A DNA stretch of 64,000 nucleotides, taken from positions 1-64,000 of the forward strand of contig NZ_JAMGBF010000079.1 in assembly GCF_023516615.1 (NCBI RefSeq), in the 5' to 3' direction. Every line of letters begins with the position of its first letter. Position 1 is the stretch's first letter. The notes below the pieces were generated by a model. The model had not been told where the DNA came from, did not search any database, and was given only the letters and a program-made list of their open reading frames with translations. Of this stretch, positions 25,190 through 34,605 are shown in pieces. This DNA is from Streptomyces panaciradicis (lineage in GTDB: Bacteria > Actinomycetota > Actinomycetes > Streptomycetales > Streptomycetaceae). The position numbers and the translations under genes were made by a program.

Positions 25190-27722
25190 ATGCCCCCCCA
25201 CCGCGCCGCACCCCCGCACCACCGACACCCTCCCCGGCGTCCCCGTCGTCGACATCAGCGCCACCGGCCCCGGCCGCACCCCCATCCAGCAGCTCATGGG
25301 CCTGATGCGCCAGCACGGGCCGGTGCTGGTGCGGCGGCTGCACGGACGGGACGCGCTGTTCGTCGCCGACCTCGACCTGGTGACCGACCTCGCCGACGAG
25401 AAGCGCTTCGCCAAGCACATCGGACCCGCGCTGGAGAACGTCCGCGCGTTCGCCGCCGACGGACTGTTCACGGCGTACGACGACGAGCCCAACTGGGCCA
25501 AGGCGCACGACATCCTCATGCCCGCCTTCGCGCTCGGCTCGATGCGCACCTACCACCCGGTCATGCTGAGGGTGGCCCGCCGGCTCATCGCCTCCTGGGA
25601 CCGCGACGCCCGTGCCGGCCGGCCGGTCGACGTGCCCGGCGACATGACCCGTATGACCCTCGACACCATCGGACTCGCCGGCTTCGACCACGACTTCGGC
25701 TCCTTCGAACGCGCCGAGCCCCACCCGTTCGTCGAGGCCATGGTCCGCTGCCTGGAGTGGGCCATGACCCGGCTCGCCCGCGTCCCCGGCGAGGACCACT
25801 CCGCCGCCGACGCCGCCTTCCGGGACGACGCCGCCTACCTGGCCCAGGTCGTCGACGACGTCATCGCCGCCCGCACCGGCACCGACCAGAGCGGCGCCGG
25901 GGACCTCCTCGGTCTGATGCTCGGCGCCCGGCACCCGGCCGACGGCACCACCCTCGACCCCGCCAACATCCGCAACCAGGTCATCACCTTCCTGATCGCC
26001 GGCCACGAGACGACCTCCGGCGCGATGTCCTTCGCCCTGTACCACCTGGCCAAGAACCCGACCGTGCTGCGCCTCGTCCAGCGCGAGGCGGACGCCCTGT
26101 GGGGCGACACGGCCGACCCGGAGCCGACGTACGACGAGGTCGGCAGGCTGACGTACACCCGGCAGGTCCTCAACGAGGCGCTGCGGCTGTGGCCGACCGC
26201 CGCCTCCTACAACGGCCGCCCCACCGACGACGCCACCGCCTTCGCCGCCTGGCTGGAGGGCACCCACGACCTCACCGACGTCACCTACGCCGTCCTCGGC
26301 GTCGGCGACCGCAACTGGGCCGCCACCTACCAGCACTTCCCGACCCGCGTCGACGACCGCCTCGCCGAACTGGGCGCCGCCCGGCTGCTCGACCGCGCCG
26401 CCGCCGACGCCTCGGGCGATCTCGGCGGGGCGGTGGCGGACTTCACGGCCCGGCTGCGCAGGGCCCTCCTCCAGCAGTACGGCGACCCGGACGCCACCGC
26501 CCCGACGGCCGAACCCGCCCCCGCGGCCTACGAGGTGCGCACCCTCACCGGCAGCCACCTGGACGCCCTCGCCGAGCGCCACGGCCTCGTCCCGATGACC
26601 GTCACCGAGACCCGCGACCTCACCGCCCCGGGCCATCCACGCCGTAAGCGCTTCGTGCGGGTGGCCCTCCCCGACGGCACCGCCTACCGCACGGCGGACC
26701 ACCTCACCGTGCTCCCCGCCAACGCCCCGGCCCTCGTCGACCGGGCCGCCTGCGCACTCGGCGTCGACCCCGACGCCGTCCTGGACATCCGCGCCACCCG
26801 CCCCCGCCGCGACAGCCCGGCACCGGACCGCTCACTGACGATACGTCAGCTCCTGTCGTGCCACGTCGAGTTGCAACAGCGGCCCACCCCCGCCCAGCTG
26901 GCCGCCCTCGCCGCGGCCAACCCCTGCCCGCCCGAACGGGCCTCGCTCGCCGCCCTCGCCGCCGACGACCCCCGCACGCTCGTGGAGGTGATCGAGGACC
27001 ATCCCGCCCTGCGCGGGGTCCTGGACTGGCCGACGCTCCTGGAGGTCCTCACCCCGCTGCGCCCCCGCCACTACTCCATCTCGTCCTCCCCGGCCGTGAG
27101 CCCCGCCCACGCGGACCTCATGGTGTCCCTGCTCGAAGCCCCCGCACGCTCGGGCAACGGCGTCCACCGGGGCACCGGATCCGGCTACCTCGTCTCCCTT
27201 CAACCCGGCGACACGGTGTACGCCCGCGTCCAGCCCTGCCGGGACGCCTTCCGGATCGACGCCTCCACGCCCGTGATCATGATCGCGGCGGGCACGGGCC
27301 TGGCCCCCTTCCGCGGAGCCGTCGCCGACCGTACGGCCGCCCTCGCCGCCGGAGCCGAACTCGCCCCTGCGCTCTGCTACTTCGGCTGCGACGCGCCCGA
27401 CGCCGACTTCCTGCACGCCGAGGAACTGCGCGCCGCCGAGGCCGCCGGAGCCGTGTCGCTGCGGCCCGCCTTCAGTACCGCGGGCACCTTCGTGCAGCAC
27501 CGCGTCGCCGCCGAGGCCGGCGAGGTCTGGGAGCTGCTCGCCGCGGGGGCCCGGGTGTACGTCTGCGGCGACGGTTCGAAAATGGCGCCCGGCGTCCGGG
27601 AGGCGTTCCGTACGCTGTACCGTCACCACGTGCCGGGCGCGGACGACGCGGCGGCCGTGGACTGGCTCGACGCGCTGATCGCGGACGGCCGTTACGTCGA
27701 GGACGTGTACGCGGCCGGCTGA
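25190..27722 (+). pseudogene. CYP102-type P450-reductase fusion, frameshifted and internally deleted
   Basis: The gene resembles P450 BM3-like self-sufficient fatty-acid hydroxylases (heme, FMN and FAD/NADPH domains; usual length about 1050 aa). ATG at 25190 is followed by a C7 run (25193-25199). With one C fewer the frame reads MPPTAPHPRTTDTLPGVPVV and joins the long frame that is open from 25296. The heme domain runs normally through AGHETTSGAMSF and EALRLWPTA, then jumps in frame to ASYNGRPTDDAT in the FMN domain at about 26205. Lost is everything between BM3 A328 and about S535, including the heme-ligating Cys loop and the FMN phosphate loop (about 206 residues). The reductase end (RHYSISSS, AAGTGLAPFRG, VYVCGDGSKM) is intact. 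It cannot be a working monooxygenase. Confidence 0.82.
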
Positions 27723-27744
27723 CCGAGGGGAGAGTGGGCGCACG

Positions 27745-28710
27745 GTGGTGGACTCCTGGGAACGGGCCCGGCGCATCCTCCAGGACGCGGGCATCCCGCC
27801 CGGGCGGCTGGCCGGCCTGCGCCCCCTCACCGGCGGGACCTACAACACCGTCGAGGAACTCACCCTCACCGACGGCGGCCGCCATGTGCTCAAGGCCGCG
27901 CCGGACGCACCGGGGCTGAGCCACGAGAAGCGGCTCCTCGTCTCCGAGGCGGAGTTCTACCGCGGCGCCCAGGCCGCCGGGGTGCCGGCGCCCCGCCTGC
28001 TCGCGCTGGACGAGGACGGCGGCGTCCTGCTGATGACCGCATCGCCCGGCGACCCCTGGGACACTTCGCTCACAGAAGCCGAGCAGAGCTCGCTGCGGCG
28101 GGAGTTGGGGCGGCACGTGGCCGCGCTGCACCGGATCACCGGACCCGCCTTCGGCTATCCCTCCGGCGCGCTCGGCCCGCCGGCCGCGGACTGGCGGACC
28201 GCCTTCACCGGGATGCTCGACGCCGTCCTCGACGACGCCCGCCGCTTCGGGGCCCGGCTGCCGAGGCCCGTCGACGAGGTGGCCCGCACGCTCGGCACCG
28301 CCTACGACGCGCTCGGCGAGGTCACCGTCCCGGCCCTCGTCCACTTCGACCTGTGGGACGGCAACATCCTCGTGGACCGCTCGGCCGGCCCCGCGCGGGT
28401 CGGGGGTCTCATCGACGGCGAGCGCATGTTCTGGGGCGACCCGCTGGCCGAGTTCGTCTCCCTGGCCCTGCTCGGGGACATCAGGAAGGACGAGGCGTTC
28501 CTGGCGGGCTACCGGGAGGCCGGCGGACACGCCGAGTTCGACACCCCGGCGCTGCTCCGCCTCGCCCTCTACCGCGCCTATCTCTACCTGATCATGCTGG
28601 TCGAGACCGTGCCGCGGGCGATGGGGGAGGACCACGTCCGGTGGCGGGAGAAGGCGGTCGCGCCGGAGCTCGTCGCGGCCCTGGACGCCATCCGGGACCG
28701 CGCCTCTTAG
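27745..28710 (+). CDS. APH/fructosamine kinase-like phosphotransferase
   Basis: This 321-aa kinase has a phosphotransferase fold. The N-lobe has LTGGTYNTVEELTLTDGGRHVLK with the nucleotide-binding Lys, the catalytic loop is LVHFDLWDGNILVD (HxDxxxxN) and the metal Asp is in GGLIDGERMFWGDP. The GTG start at 27745 follows AGGGGAGAG. It begins 22 bp after the damaged P450 fusion and precedes a ROK regulator, whose candidate operator overlaps this gene's stop. The pairing with ROK suggests a sugar or sugar-derivative substrate rather than antibiotic resistance, as inference. Confidence 0.75.
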   Translation: MVDSWERARRILQDAGIPPGRLAGLRPLTGGTYNTVEELTLTDGGRHVLKAAPDAPGLSHEKRLLVSEAEFYRGAQAAGVPAPRLLALDEDGGVLLMTASPGDPWDTSLTEAEQSSLRRELGRHVAALHRITGPAFGYPSGALGPPAADWRTAFTGMLDAVLDDARRFGARLPRPVDEVARTLGTAYDALGEVTVPALVHFDLWDGNILVDRSAGPARVGGLIDGERMFWGDPLAEFVSLALLGDIRKDEAFLAGYREAGGHAEFDTPALLRLALYRAYLYLIMLVETVPRAMGEDHVRWREKAVAPELVAALDAIRDRAS

Positions 28711-28728
28711 CTCACATCGTGAACTAAG
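28706..28728. promoter_or_regulatory. Near-perfect 23-bp palindrome, candidate ROK operator
   Basis: Arm CTTAGCTCAC (28706-28715) pairs with GTGAACTAAG (28719-28728) at 9 of 10 positions around an ATC centre. The left arm overlaps the TAG stop of the kinase gene, and the site lies 72 bp upstream of the ROK start. ROK/XylR-type repressors bind long A/T-edged palindromes of this kind, so autoregulation is likely. Confidence 0.6.
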
Positions 28729-28800
28729 GGTTGGAGGAATGTCGCGCCGAACCCGCCCGCAGAGGTATGTTGCAGGTCGGCAGGGTTCGGAAGGAGCCAT

Positions 28801-30090
28801 ATGGCGGGGCGGAACGGGCGCACCGTGCGCGACCTCAGGCGGGCGAACCGCACGGCGGTGCTGCAACGGCTCTACTTCGACGGACCCCTCAGCCGCTTCG
28901 AGCTCGGTCCGGCGACCGGGCTGAGCTCCGGCTCGGTCAGCAACGTCGTCGCCGACCTCGTCACCGACGGCCTGGTCGAGGAGGCCGGCAGCGTCGACTC
29001 CGACGGCGGCCGCCCCCGCACCCTGCTGCGGGTGGCCCCCGGTGCCGGTCACATGATCGGCGTCGACGTCGGCGAGACCCGCGTCCGCGTCGAGCTGTTC
29101 GACCTCACCCTCACCGAACTCGCCCGCGCCGAACGGCCGCTGGAGCAGCAGCGGTACGAGGTCGAGGTCATCGTCGGGCACATCCGCGACGGGATCGCCG
29201 AGGTGCTGGACGAGGCGGGCATCCCGCCCGAACAGCTTCTCGGCGTCGGCATCGGCGTCCCCGGCATCGTCGAGCGCACCCCGGACCGCGGCGCCGTCGT
29301 GCACGGCCAGACCATCGGCTGGGACGCGGTCCCGCTGGAGTCCCTGCTGCGGACCACCTCCCGGCTGCCGGACTCCGTGCGCTACTTCATCGACAACGGC
29401 GCCAAGACCCTCGGCCAGGCCGAGATGTGGTTCGGCGCCGGGCGCGGGGCGCGCAACGCCATCGTCGTGCTGTTCGGCTCCGGCGTCGGCGCCTGCCTGG
29501 TCACGCCCGAGGTGGAACACGGTCGCGCCGTCGAGTGGGGGCATCTGACCGTACGGGTCAGGGGGCGCCGCTGCCGGTGCGGCGCGCTCGGCTGCCTGGA
29601 GGCGTACGCGGGCGCGGAGTCCCTGCTGGATCGCTGGCGCGAAGAGGGGGGACGGCCGCCGGAGGGTGCCGACGAGGAGACGGCGCTGTCCGCGATGCTG
29701 GCCGCCGCCTACCCTGCCGGGGGCGGGACGGCCGACCCCGTCGCGCTCGGGGTGCTGGAGGAGACCGCCGAGTACCTGGGCGCCGGTCTGTCCGATCTGA
29801 TCAACCTCTTCCAGCCCGAGCGCATTCTGATCGGCGGCTGGGGCGGGCTTCAGCTGGGTGCCCGGTTCCTGCCCGCCGTGCGGCGGTACGCGACTTCGTA
29901 CGCCCTGCGCCATCCGGCCGAGAAGGTCGCCATCGAGCTGGGGCGGCTGGGGCCGGACGCGGTGACCGTCGGGGCGGCGATCCTGCCGCTGGCCGACTTC
30001 TTCGGCCGGGGCGGGCGCCGGCTGGAACCGGCGGCCGAAGGGCCCGTGCCGGCGTGGCAGACGGCGCTGGAGGAGCGGGCTCCGCGGTAA
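28801..30090 (+). CDS. ROK-family transcriptional regulator
   Basis: This 429-aa regulator has an N-terminal winged helix (VLQRLYFDGPLSRFELGPATGLSSGSVSNVVADLVTDGLVEEAG, about residues 20-63) and a ROK sugar-kinase-like domain. The ROK marks are the nucleotide-like VGIGVPGIV, the NGAKTLGQAEMWFGAG block and the zinc site GHLTVRVRGRRCRCGALGCLEAYA with its three Cys. ATG at 28801 follows GGAG. It is preceded by a 23-bp palindrome. Such proteins respond to sugars or sugar phosphates. The immediate upstream kinase is the likeliest co-regulated gene. Confidence 0.85.
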   Translation: MAGRNGRTVRDLRRANRTAVLQRLYFDGPLSRFELGPATGLSSGSVSNVVADLVTDGLVEEAGSVDSDGGRPRTLLRVAPGAGHMIGVDVGETRVRVELFDLTLTELARAERPLEQQRYEVEVIVGHIRDGIAEVLDEAGIPPEQLLGVGIGVPGIVERTPDRGAVVHGQTIGWDAVPLESLLRTTSRLPDSVRYFIDNGAKTLGQAEMWFGAGRGARNAIVVLFGSGVGACLVTPEVEHGRAVEWGHLTVRVRGRRCRCGALGCLEAYAGAESLLDRWREEGGRPPEGADEETALSAMLAAAYPAGGGTADPVALGVLEETAEYLGAGLSDLINLFQPERILIGGWGGLQLGARFLPAVRRYATSYALRHPAEKVAIELGRLGPDAVTVGAAILPLADFFGRGGRRLEPAAEGPVPAWQTALEERAPR

Positions 30091-30157
30091 GGGCTCCGCG
30101 GTAAGGCTCCGCGTCAGGGGGTGGACAGCGGGGGTAGTTCGGCGACCGCGGGCGCGT

Positions 30158-30198
30158 TGTGGCTGGTCGCGCCGTTCCCCGCGCCCCTTGCGGGGCGC
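30158..30198. repeat. Dispersed Streptomyces intergenic repeat with GC hairpin
   Basis: The stretch begins TGTGGCTGGTCGCGCCG and ends in the perfect hairpin GCGCCCC-TTGC-GGGGCGC (30181-30198). I recognise the sequence GGCTGGTCGCGC followed by GTTCCCCGCGCCCC as a repeat found between genes in many Streptomyces genomes. It has no T-tract, but its place after the ROK gene fits a terminator or REP-like role. The match is from memory, not from a search. Confidence 0.65.
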
Positions 30199-30271
30199 TC
30201 GTCGGCCCATGTTTCACCGGTCACCGCCGGAGGTACTCGCGTGTCGCTCGACGACGCGAAAGGAGTGCGCC

Positions 30272-30505
30272 GTGGCGGATCGACACCGTACGGGACAGGA
30301 CGGCGAGCCCGTGCCGAGGGACCTGCCGGATCAGCAGGTCATCGAGGGCGAGGACCCACTGGACGTGCCCCTTCCCGCCGCGGACGAGGATGAGTCCGGC
30401 TCCGGCCTGCCCGACACCGACGAGGCCGGCACCGGCCGTCAGGGTGGGCCGCGGTCCGCGACCGTGCATCCCGAACACCCCGAACCGGACGAGTCCTCCG
30501 CCTGA
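30272..30505 (+). CDS. Small acidic hypothetical protein at the head of the formate dehydrogenase operon
   Basis: This 77-aa protein has GTG at 30272 preceded by AAAGGAG. It is hydrophilic, rich in Asp, Glu, Pro and Gly (DPLDVPLPAADEDESGSG), and ends HPEHPEPDESSA. It is probably disordered. The stop is 12 bp before the formate dehydrogenase start, so it is likely co-transcribed and may serve assembly or regulation of the enzyme. I do not recognise a family. Confidence 0.6.
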   Translation: MADRHRTGQDGEPVPRDLPDQQVIEGEDPLDVPLPAADEDESGSGLPDTDEAGTGRQGGPRSATVHPEHPEPDESSA

Positions 30506-30517
30506 CAGGGAGCCACC

Positions 30518-33500
30518 ATGGGTATCGGCGACCGGGTCCGCTCCTGGCCCGTCTACCGTCAACTCGGCGGAACCGACCGGACGGCCCGCGGGAGCGCCGC
30601 GAAGTCGCCGCACACCGAGAAACTGCGTCCGCGCACCGACAGCGCGGACCGCGTCGTGCAGTCCGTCTGCCCGTACTGCGCGGTCGGCTGCGGGCAGCAG
30701 GTCTACGTCAAGGACGAGAAGGTCGTCCAGATCGAGGGCGACCCCGCCTCCCCGGTCAGCCGCGGCCGGCTGTGCCCGAAGGGCTCGGCGAGCCTCCAGC
30801 TGACCACCGGGCCGGCCCGCGAGCACCAGGTCCTCTACCGGCGCCCCTACAGCTCCGCCTGGGAGCCGCTGGACCTGGAGACCGCCATGGACATGGTGGC
30901 CGAGCGGGTGATCCGCACCCGGCGGGAGACCTGGGAGTGGGAGTACGAGGGGATGCGCACCGCCCGCACCATGGGCATCGCCAGTCTGGGCGGCGCGACC
31001 CTCGACAACGAGGAGAACTACCTCATCAAGAAGCTGCTGACCGGCCTCGGCGTGGTCCAGGTGGAGAACCAGGCCCGGGTCTGCCACAGCGCCACCGTCG
31101 CCGGCCTCGGCACCTCCTTCGGCCGCGGCGGCGCCACCACCTTCATGCAGGACCTGCAGCACGCCGACTGCATCGTCATCGAGGGCTCCAACTTCGCCGA
31201 GTGCCACCCCGTCGGCTTCCAGTGGGTGATGGAGGCCAAGAAGCGCGGCGCCCTCATCATCGACGTCGACCCCCGCTTCAACCGCACCAGCGCGCTCTCC
31301 GATCTGTACGTGCCGATCCGCGCGGGCACCGACATCGCCTTCCTCGGCGGGATCATCAACCACGTCCTGACCGAGGGCAAGGACTTCCGCGAGTACGTCC
31401 TGCGCTACACCAACGCCGCCACCCTGGTCGGCGAGGACTTCCGGGGCACCGAGGACCTCGACGGCGTCTTCTCCGGACTCGACGAGGACAAGCTCCACTA
31501 CGATCCCGCCAGCTGGCAGTACGAGGGCGTGGAGATCCAGCAGCCCGCGGGCGAGGCCGACGAGCTGTACGCGGAGCGCACCCACAAGACGGCCGGCGCC
31601 GAGGCGCACGGCTCCGGCGGCGCCCGCACCGGACACCGCGCCCCCACCGACGACACGCTCCAGCACCCGCGCTGCGTCTACCAGGTCCTCAAGCGCCACT
31701 ACGCCCGGTACACGCCGGAGATGGTCGAGGACGTCTGCGGCATCCCCCGCGAGACCTTCCGGCGCGTGTGCGACGCCCTGACCGCCAACTCCGGCCCCGA
31801 CCGCACCAGCGCCTTCTGCTACGCCGTCGGCTGGACCCAGCACACCACCGGCTCCCAGTTCATCCGCGCCGCGAGCGTCCTGCAGCTGCTGCTGGGCAAC
31901 ATCGGCCGGCCCGGCGGCGGCATCCAGGCACTGCGCGGCCACGCCTCCATCCAGGGCTCCAGCGACATCCCCACCCTGTACAACCTGCTGCCCGGCTACA
32001 TCCCGATGCCGCACGCGCACGAGGACATGAACCTCGACAACCACGTCGAGACGACCCGCACGGTCAAGGGCTTCTGGTCGAACATGCGGGCCTACATCGT
32101 CAGCCTGCTGAAGGCCTACTACGGCGACGCCGCCACCCCCGGCAACGACTTCTGCTTCGACCACCTGCCGCGCCTGACCGGCTCCCACTCCACCTACGAC
32201 ACCGTCATGGCCCAGCTCGACGGCGACTGCAAGGGCTACTTCCTGCTCGGCGAGAACCCGGCCGTCGGCTCGGCCAACACGCGCCTGCAGCGCCTGGGCA
32301 TGGCCAACCTGGAGTGGCTGGTGGTGCGGGACTTCTCCCTCATCGAGTCGGCCACCTGGTGGAAGGACGGCCCCGAGATCGAGACCGGGGAGCTGCGCAC
32401 CGAGGACATCGGCACCGAGGTGTTCTTCTTCCCGGCCGCCGCCCACACCGAGAAGTCGGGCTCCTTCACCAACACCAACCGCTGGGTGCAGTGGCACTAC
32501 GCCGCCGTGGAACCCGAGGGAGACGCGCGCAGCGACCTGTGGTTCATGTACCACCTGGGCCGCCGGATCAAGGAGCGGCTCGCCGGCTCCACCGACCCCA
32601 TGGACCGCCCGATCCAGGACCTGACATGGGACTACCCGGTCACCGGCGAACTGGACGAGCCCGTCGCCGACGCGATCCTCGCCGAGATCAGCGGCCACGG
32701 CCCGGACGACTCCCCCTTGAGCGCGTACACCGAGCTCAAGGACGACGGCTCCACCCGCTGCGGCTGCTGGATCTACTGCGGCGTCTACGCCGACGGCGTC
32801 AACCAGGCCGCCCGCAAGAAGCCCCAGTGGGAACAGGACTGGGTGGCCGCCGAATGGGCCTGGGCCTGGCCCGCCAACCGCCGCATCCTCTACAACCGCG
32901 CCTCGGCCGCGCCCGACGGCACTCCCTGGAGCGACCGCAAGAAGTACGTCTGGTGGGACCCGGAGGAGGGGAAGTGGACCGGCCGGGACGTCCCGGACTT
33001 CGTGCCCGACCGCGCCCCGGACCACGTCCCCGACGAGGACGCCGTCGGAACCGACGCGCTGCGCGGCGACGACCCGTTCATCATGCAGGCCGACGGCAAG
33101 GGCTGGCTGTTCACGCCAGCCGGCCTGGAGGACGGGCCCATGCCCACCCACTACGAGCCCCAGGACTCCCCGTTCCCCAACGCCCTGTACCCCTCCACCC
33201 CGCGCAGCCCCGTCCGCCGGCTGCTGCCGCGCGAGGGCAACCGCTACCACCCGAGCGGTGACGAGAAGGGCGCCGAGGTCTTCCCGTACATCGTCACCAC
33301 CCATCGGCTCACCGAGCACTTCACGGCCGGCGGGATGAGCCGCTGGTCGGGGTATCTGTCCGAGCTGCAACCGGAGTTCTTCTGCGAGGTCTCGCCCGAG
33401 CTGGCCCGCGAACGGGGCCTGGAGAACGGCGGCTGGGCGACCGTCGTCACCGCCCGCAACGCCGTCGAGGCCCGGGTCCTGGTGACCGAGCGCATCCGGC

Positions 33501-33763
33501 CCCTCCGCGTGCAGGGCCGGGTCGTCCACCAGATCGGCCTGCCCTTCCACTGGGGTCCCAACGGAGTGGTGACCGGCGACGCCGCCAACGAGCTGACCGC
33601 CATCGCCCTCGACCCCAACGCGCACATCCAGGAGGACAAGGCGCTGACCGCCGACATCCGCCCGGGCCGCCGGCCGCGCGGACCGGACCTGCCGAGGCTG
33701 GTCGCCGACTACCGCAGGCGGGCGGGCATCACCTCGGACACCGGAACGGAGACACGCAAGTGA
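30518..33763 (+). CDS. Formate dehydrogenase, molybdopterin (FdnG/FdoG-like) catalytic subunit
   Basis: This 1081-aa catalytic subunit oxidises formate to CO2 at a Mo/W-bis-MGD centre. The N-terminal 4Fe-4S site is Cys51, Cys54, Cys58 and Cys86 (VCPYCAVGCGQQ and LCPKG). The metal ligand is Cys189 in NQARVCHSATV, where E. coli FdnG has selenocysteine; the next residue, His, is the conserved catalytic His. The codon is TGC, so no selenium machinery is needed. An internal Gly/His-rich insert near residue 360-375 looks like a loop. There is no twin-arginine signal, which implies a cytoplasmic or inward-facing enzyme, unlike E. coli FdnG. Its stop overlaps the GTG of the Fe-S subunit. Confidence 0.92.
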   Translation: MGIGDRVRSWPVYRQLGGTDRTARGSAAKSPHTEKLRPRTDSADRVVQSVCPYCAVGCGQQVYVKDEKVVQIEGDPASPVSRGRLCPKGSASLQLTTGPAREHQVLYRRPYSSAWEPLDLETAMDMVAERVIRTRRETWEWEYEGMRTARTMGIASLGGATLDNEENYLIKKLLTGLGVVQVENQARVCHSATVAGLGTSFGRGGATTFMQDLQHADCIVIEGSNFAECHPVGFQWVMEAKKRGALIIDVDPRFNRTSALSDLYVPIRAGTDIAFLGGIINHVLTEGKDFREYVLRYTNAATLVGEDFRGTEDLDGVFSGLDEDKLHYDPASWQYEGVEIQQPAGEADELYAERTHKTAGAEAHGSGGARTGHRAPTDDTLQHPRCVYQVLKRHYARYTPEMVEDVCGIPRETFRRVCDALTANSGPDRTSAFCYAVGWTQHTTGSQFIRAASVLQLLLGNIGRPGGGIQALRGHASIQGSSDIPTLYNLLPGYIPMPHAHEDMNLDNHVETTRTVKGFWSNMRAYIVSLLKAYYGDAATPGNDFCFDHLPRLTGSHSTYDTVMAQLDGDCKGYFLLGENPAVGSANTRLQRLGMANLEWLVVRDFSLIESATWWKDGPEIETGELRTEDIGTEVFFFPAAAHTEKSGSFTNTNRWVQWHYAAVEPEGDARSDLWFMYHLGRRIKERLAGSTDPMDRPIQDLTWDYPVTGELDEPVADAILAEISGHGPDDSPLSAYTELKDDGSTRCGCWIYCGVYADGVNQAARKKPQWEQDWVAAEWAWAWPANRRILYNRASAAPDGTPWSDRKKYVWWDPEEGKWTGRDVPDFVPDRAPDHVPDEDAVGTDALRGDDPFIMQADGKGWLFTPAGLEDGPMPTHYEPQDSPFPNALYPSTPRSPVRRLLPREGNRYHPSGDEKGAEVFPYIVTTHRLTEHFTAGGMSRWSGYLSELQPEFFCEVSPELARERGLENGGWATVVTARNAVEARVLVTERIRPLRVQGRVVHQIGLPFHWGPNGVVTGDAANELTAIALDPNAHIQEDKALTADIRPGRRPRGPDLPRLVADYRRRAGITSDTGTETRK

Positions 33764-34605
33764 GCGAGGAACGCGTCGGGTTCTTCACCGACACCTCCGT
33801 GTGCATCGGCTGCAAGGCCTGTGAGGTGGCCTGCAAGGAGTGGAACGCCGTCCCCGAGGACGGCCTGTCCCTCACCGCCATGTCCTACGACAACACACAG
33901 GCCCTCGGCGCCTCCACCTGGCGGCACGTCGCCTTCATCGAGCAGCCCCGGCCGGACGGCCGCACCCGACTGCCCGTGGTGGAAGGCGGGTCGACCGCGC
34001 AGGAGACGCCCGTCGGCGGTGACGGCGAGCTGCGCTGGCTGATGTCCTCCGACGTGTGCAAGCACTGCACGCACGCCGCCTGCCTCGACGTCTGCCCCAC
34101 CGGCTCCCTGTTCCGCACCGAGTTCGGCACGGTCGTGGTCCAGGAGGACATCTGCAACGGCTGCGGGTACTGCGTGCCCGCCTGTCCCTACGGCGTCATC
34201 GAGCAACGACCGCACGACGGACGCGCGTTCAAGTGCACGATGTGCTACGACCGCCTTGGCGCAGGACAGGAACCGGCCTGCGCCAAGGCCTGCCCCACCG
34301 AGTCCATCCAGTTCGGGCCGCTGGACGAACTGCGCGAGCGGGCCGCCCTCAGGGTCGACCAGCTGCACGAGGCGGGCGTTCCCGAGGCCCGGCTGTACGG
34401 CCATGACCCGGACGACGGTGTGGGCGGCGACGGCGCGTTCTTCCTGCTCCTGGACGAGCCCGAGGTGTACGGGCTGCCGCCGGACCCCGTGGTCACCACC
34501 CGGGACCTGCCGGCCATGTGGAAGCACGCGGGCGCCGCCGCCCTGTCCCTGCTGGGCGGCGTCGCGGCGTGCTTCGTCGCCACGGCGGGAAGGGGCCGGC
34601 GATGA
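33760..34605 (+). CDS. Formate dehydrogenase Fe-S (FdnH-like) subunit
   Basis: This 281-aa electron-transfer subunit carries four 4Fe-4S cluster motifs: CIGCKACEVACKEW (residues 15-28), CKHCTHAACLDVCPTGS, CNGCGYCVPACPYGV, and CTMCYDRL with CAKACP. A hydrophobic C-terminal helix (GAAALSLLGGVAACFVATAG) anchors it in the membrane as in FdnH. GTG at 33760 overlaps the preceding stop, and its own TGA overlaps the ATG of the membrane subunit, so the three genes are translationally coupled. Confidence 0.92.
   Translation: MSEERVGFFTDTSVCIGCKACEVACKEWNAVPEDGLSLTAMSYDNTQALGASTWRHVAFIEQPRPDGRTRLPVVEGGSTAQETPVGGDGELRWLMSSDVCKHCTHAACLDVCPTGSLFRTEFGTVVVQEDICNGCGYCVPACPYGVIEQRPHDGRAFKCTMCYDRLGAGQEPACAKACPTESIQFGPLDELRERAALRVDQLHEAGVPEARLYGHDPDDGVGGDGAFFLLLDEPEVYGLPPDPVVTTRDLPAMWKHAGAAALSLLGGVAACFVATAGRGRR

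Noticed and set aside
31082..31084. Selenocysteine in the formate dehydrogenase
   Set aside because: The codon at the metal-ligand position is TGC (Cys), not TGA, so no recoding is needed.
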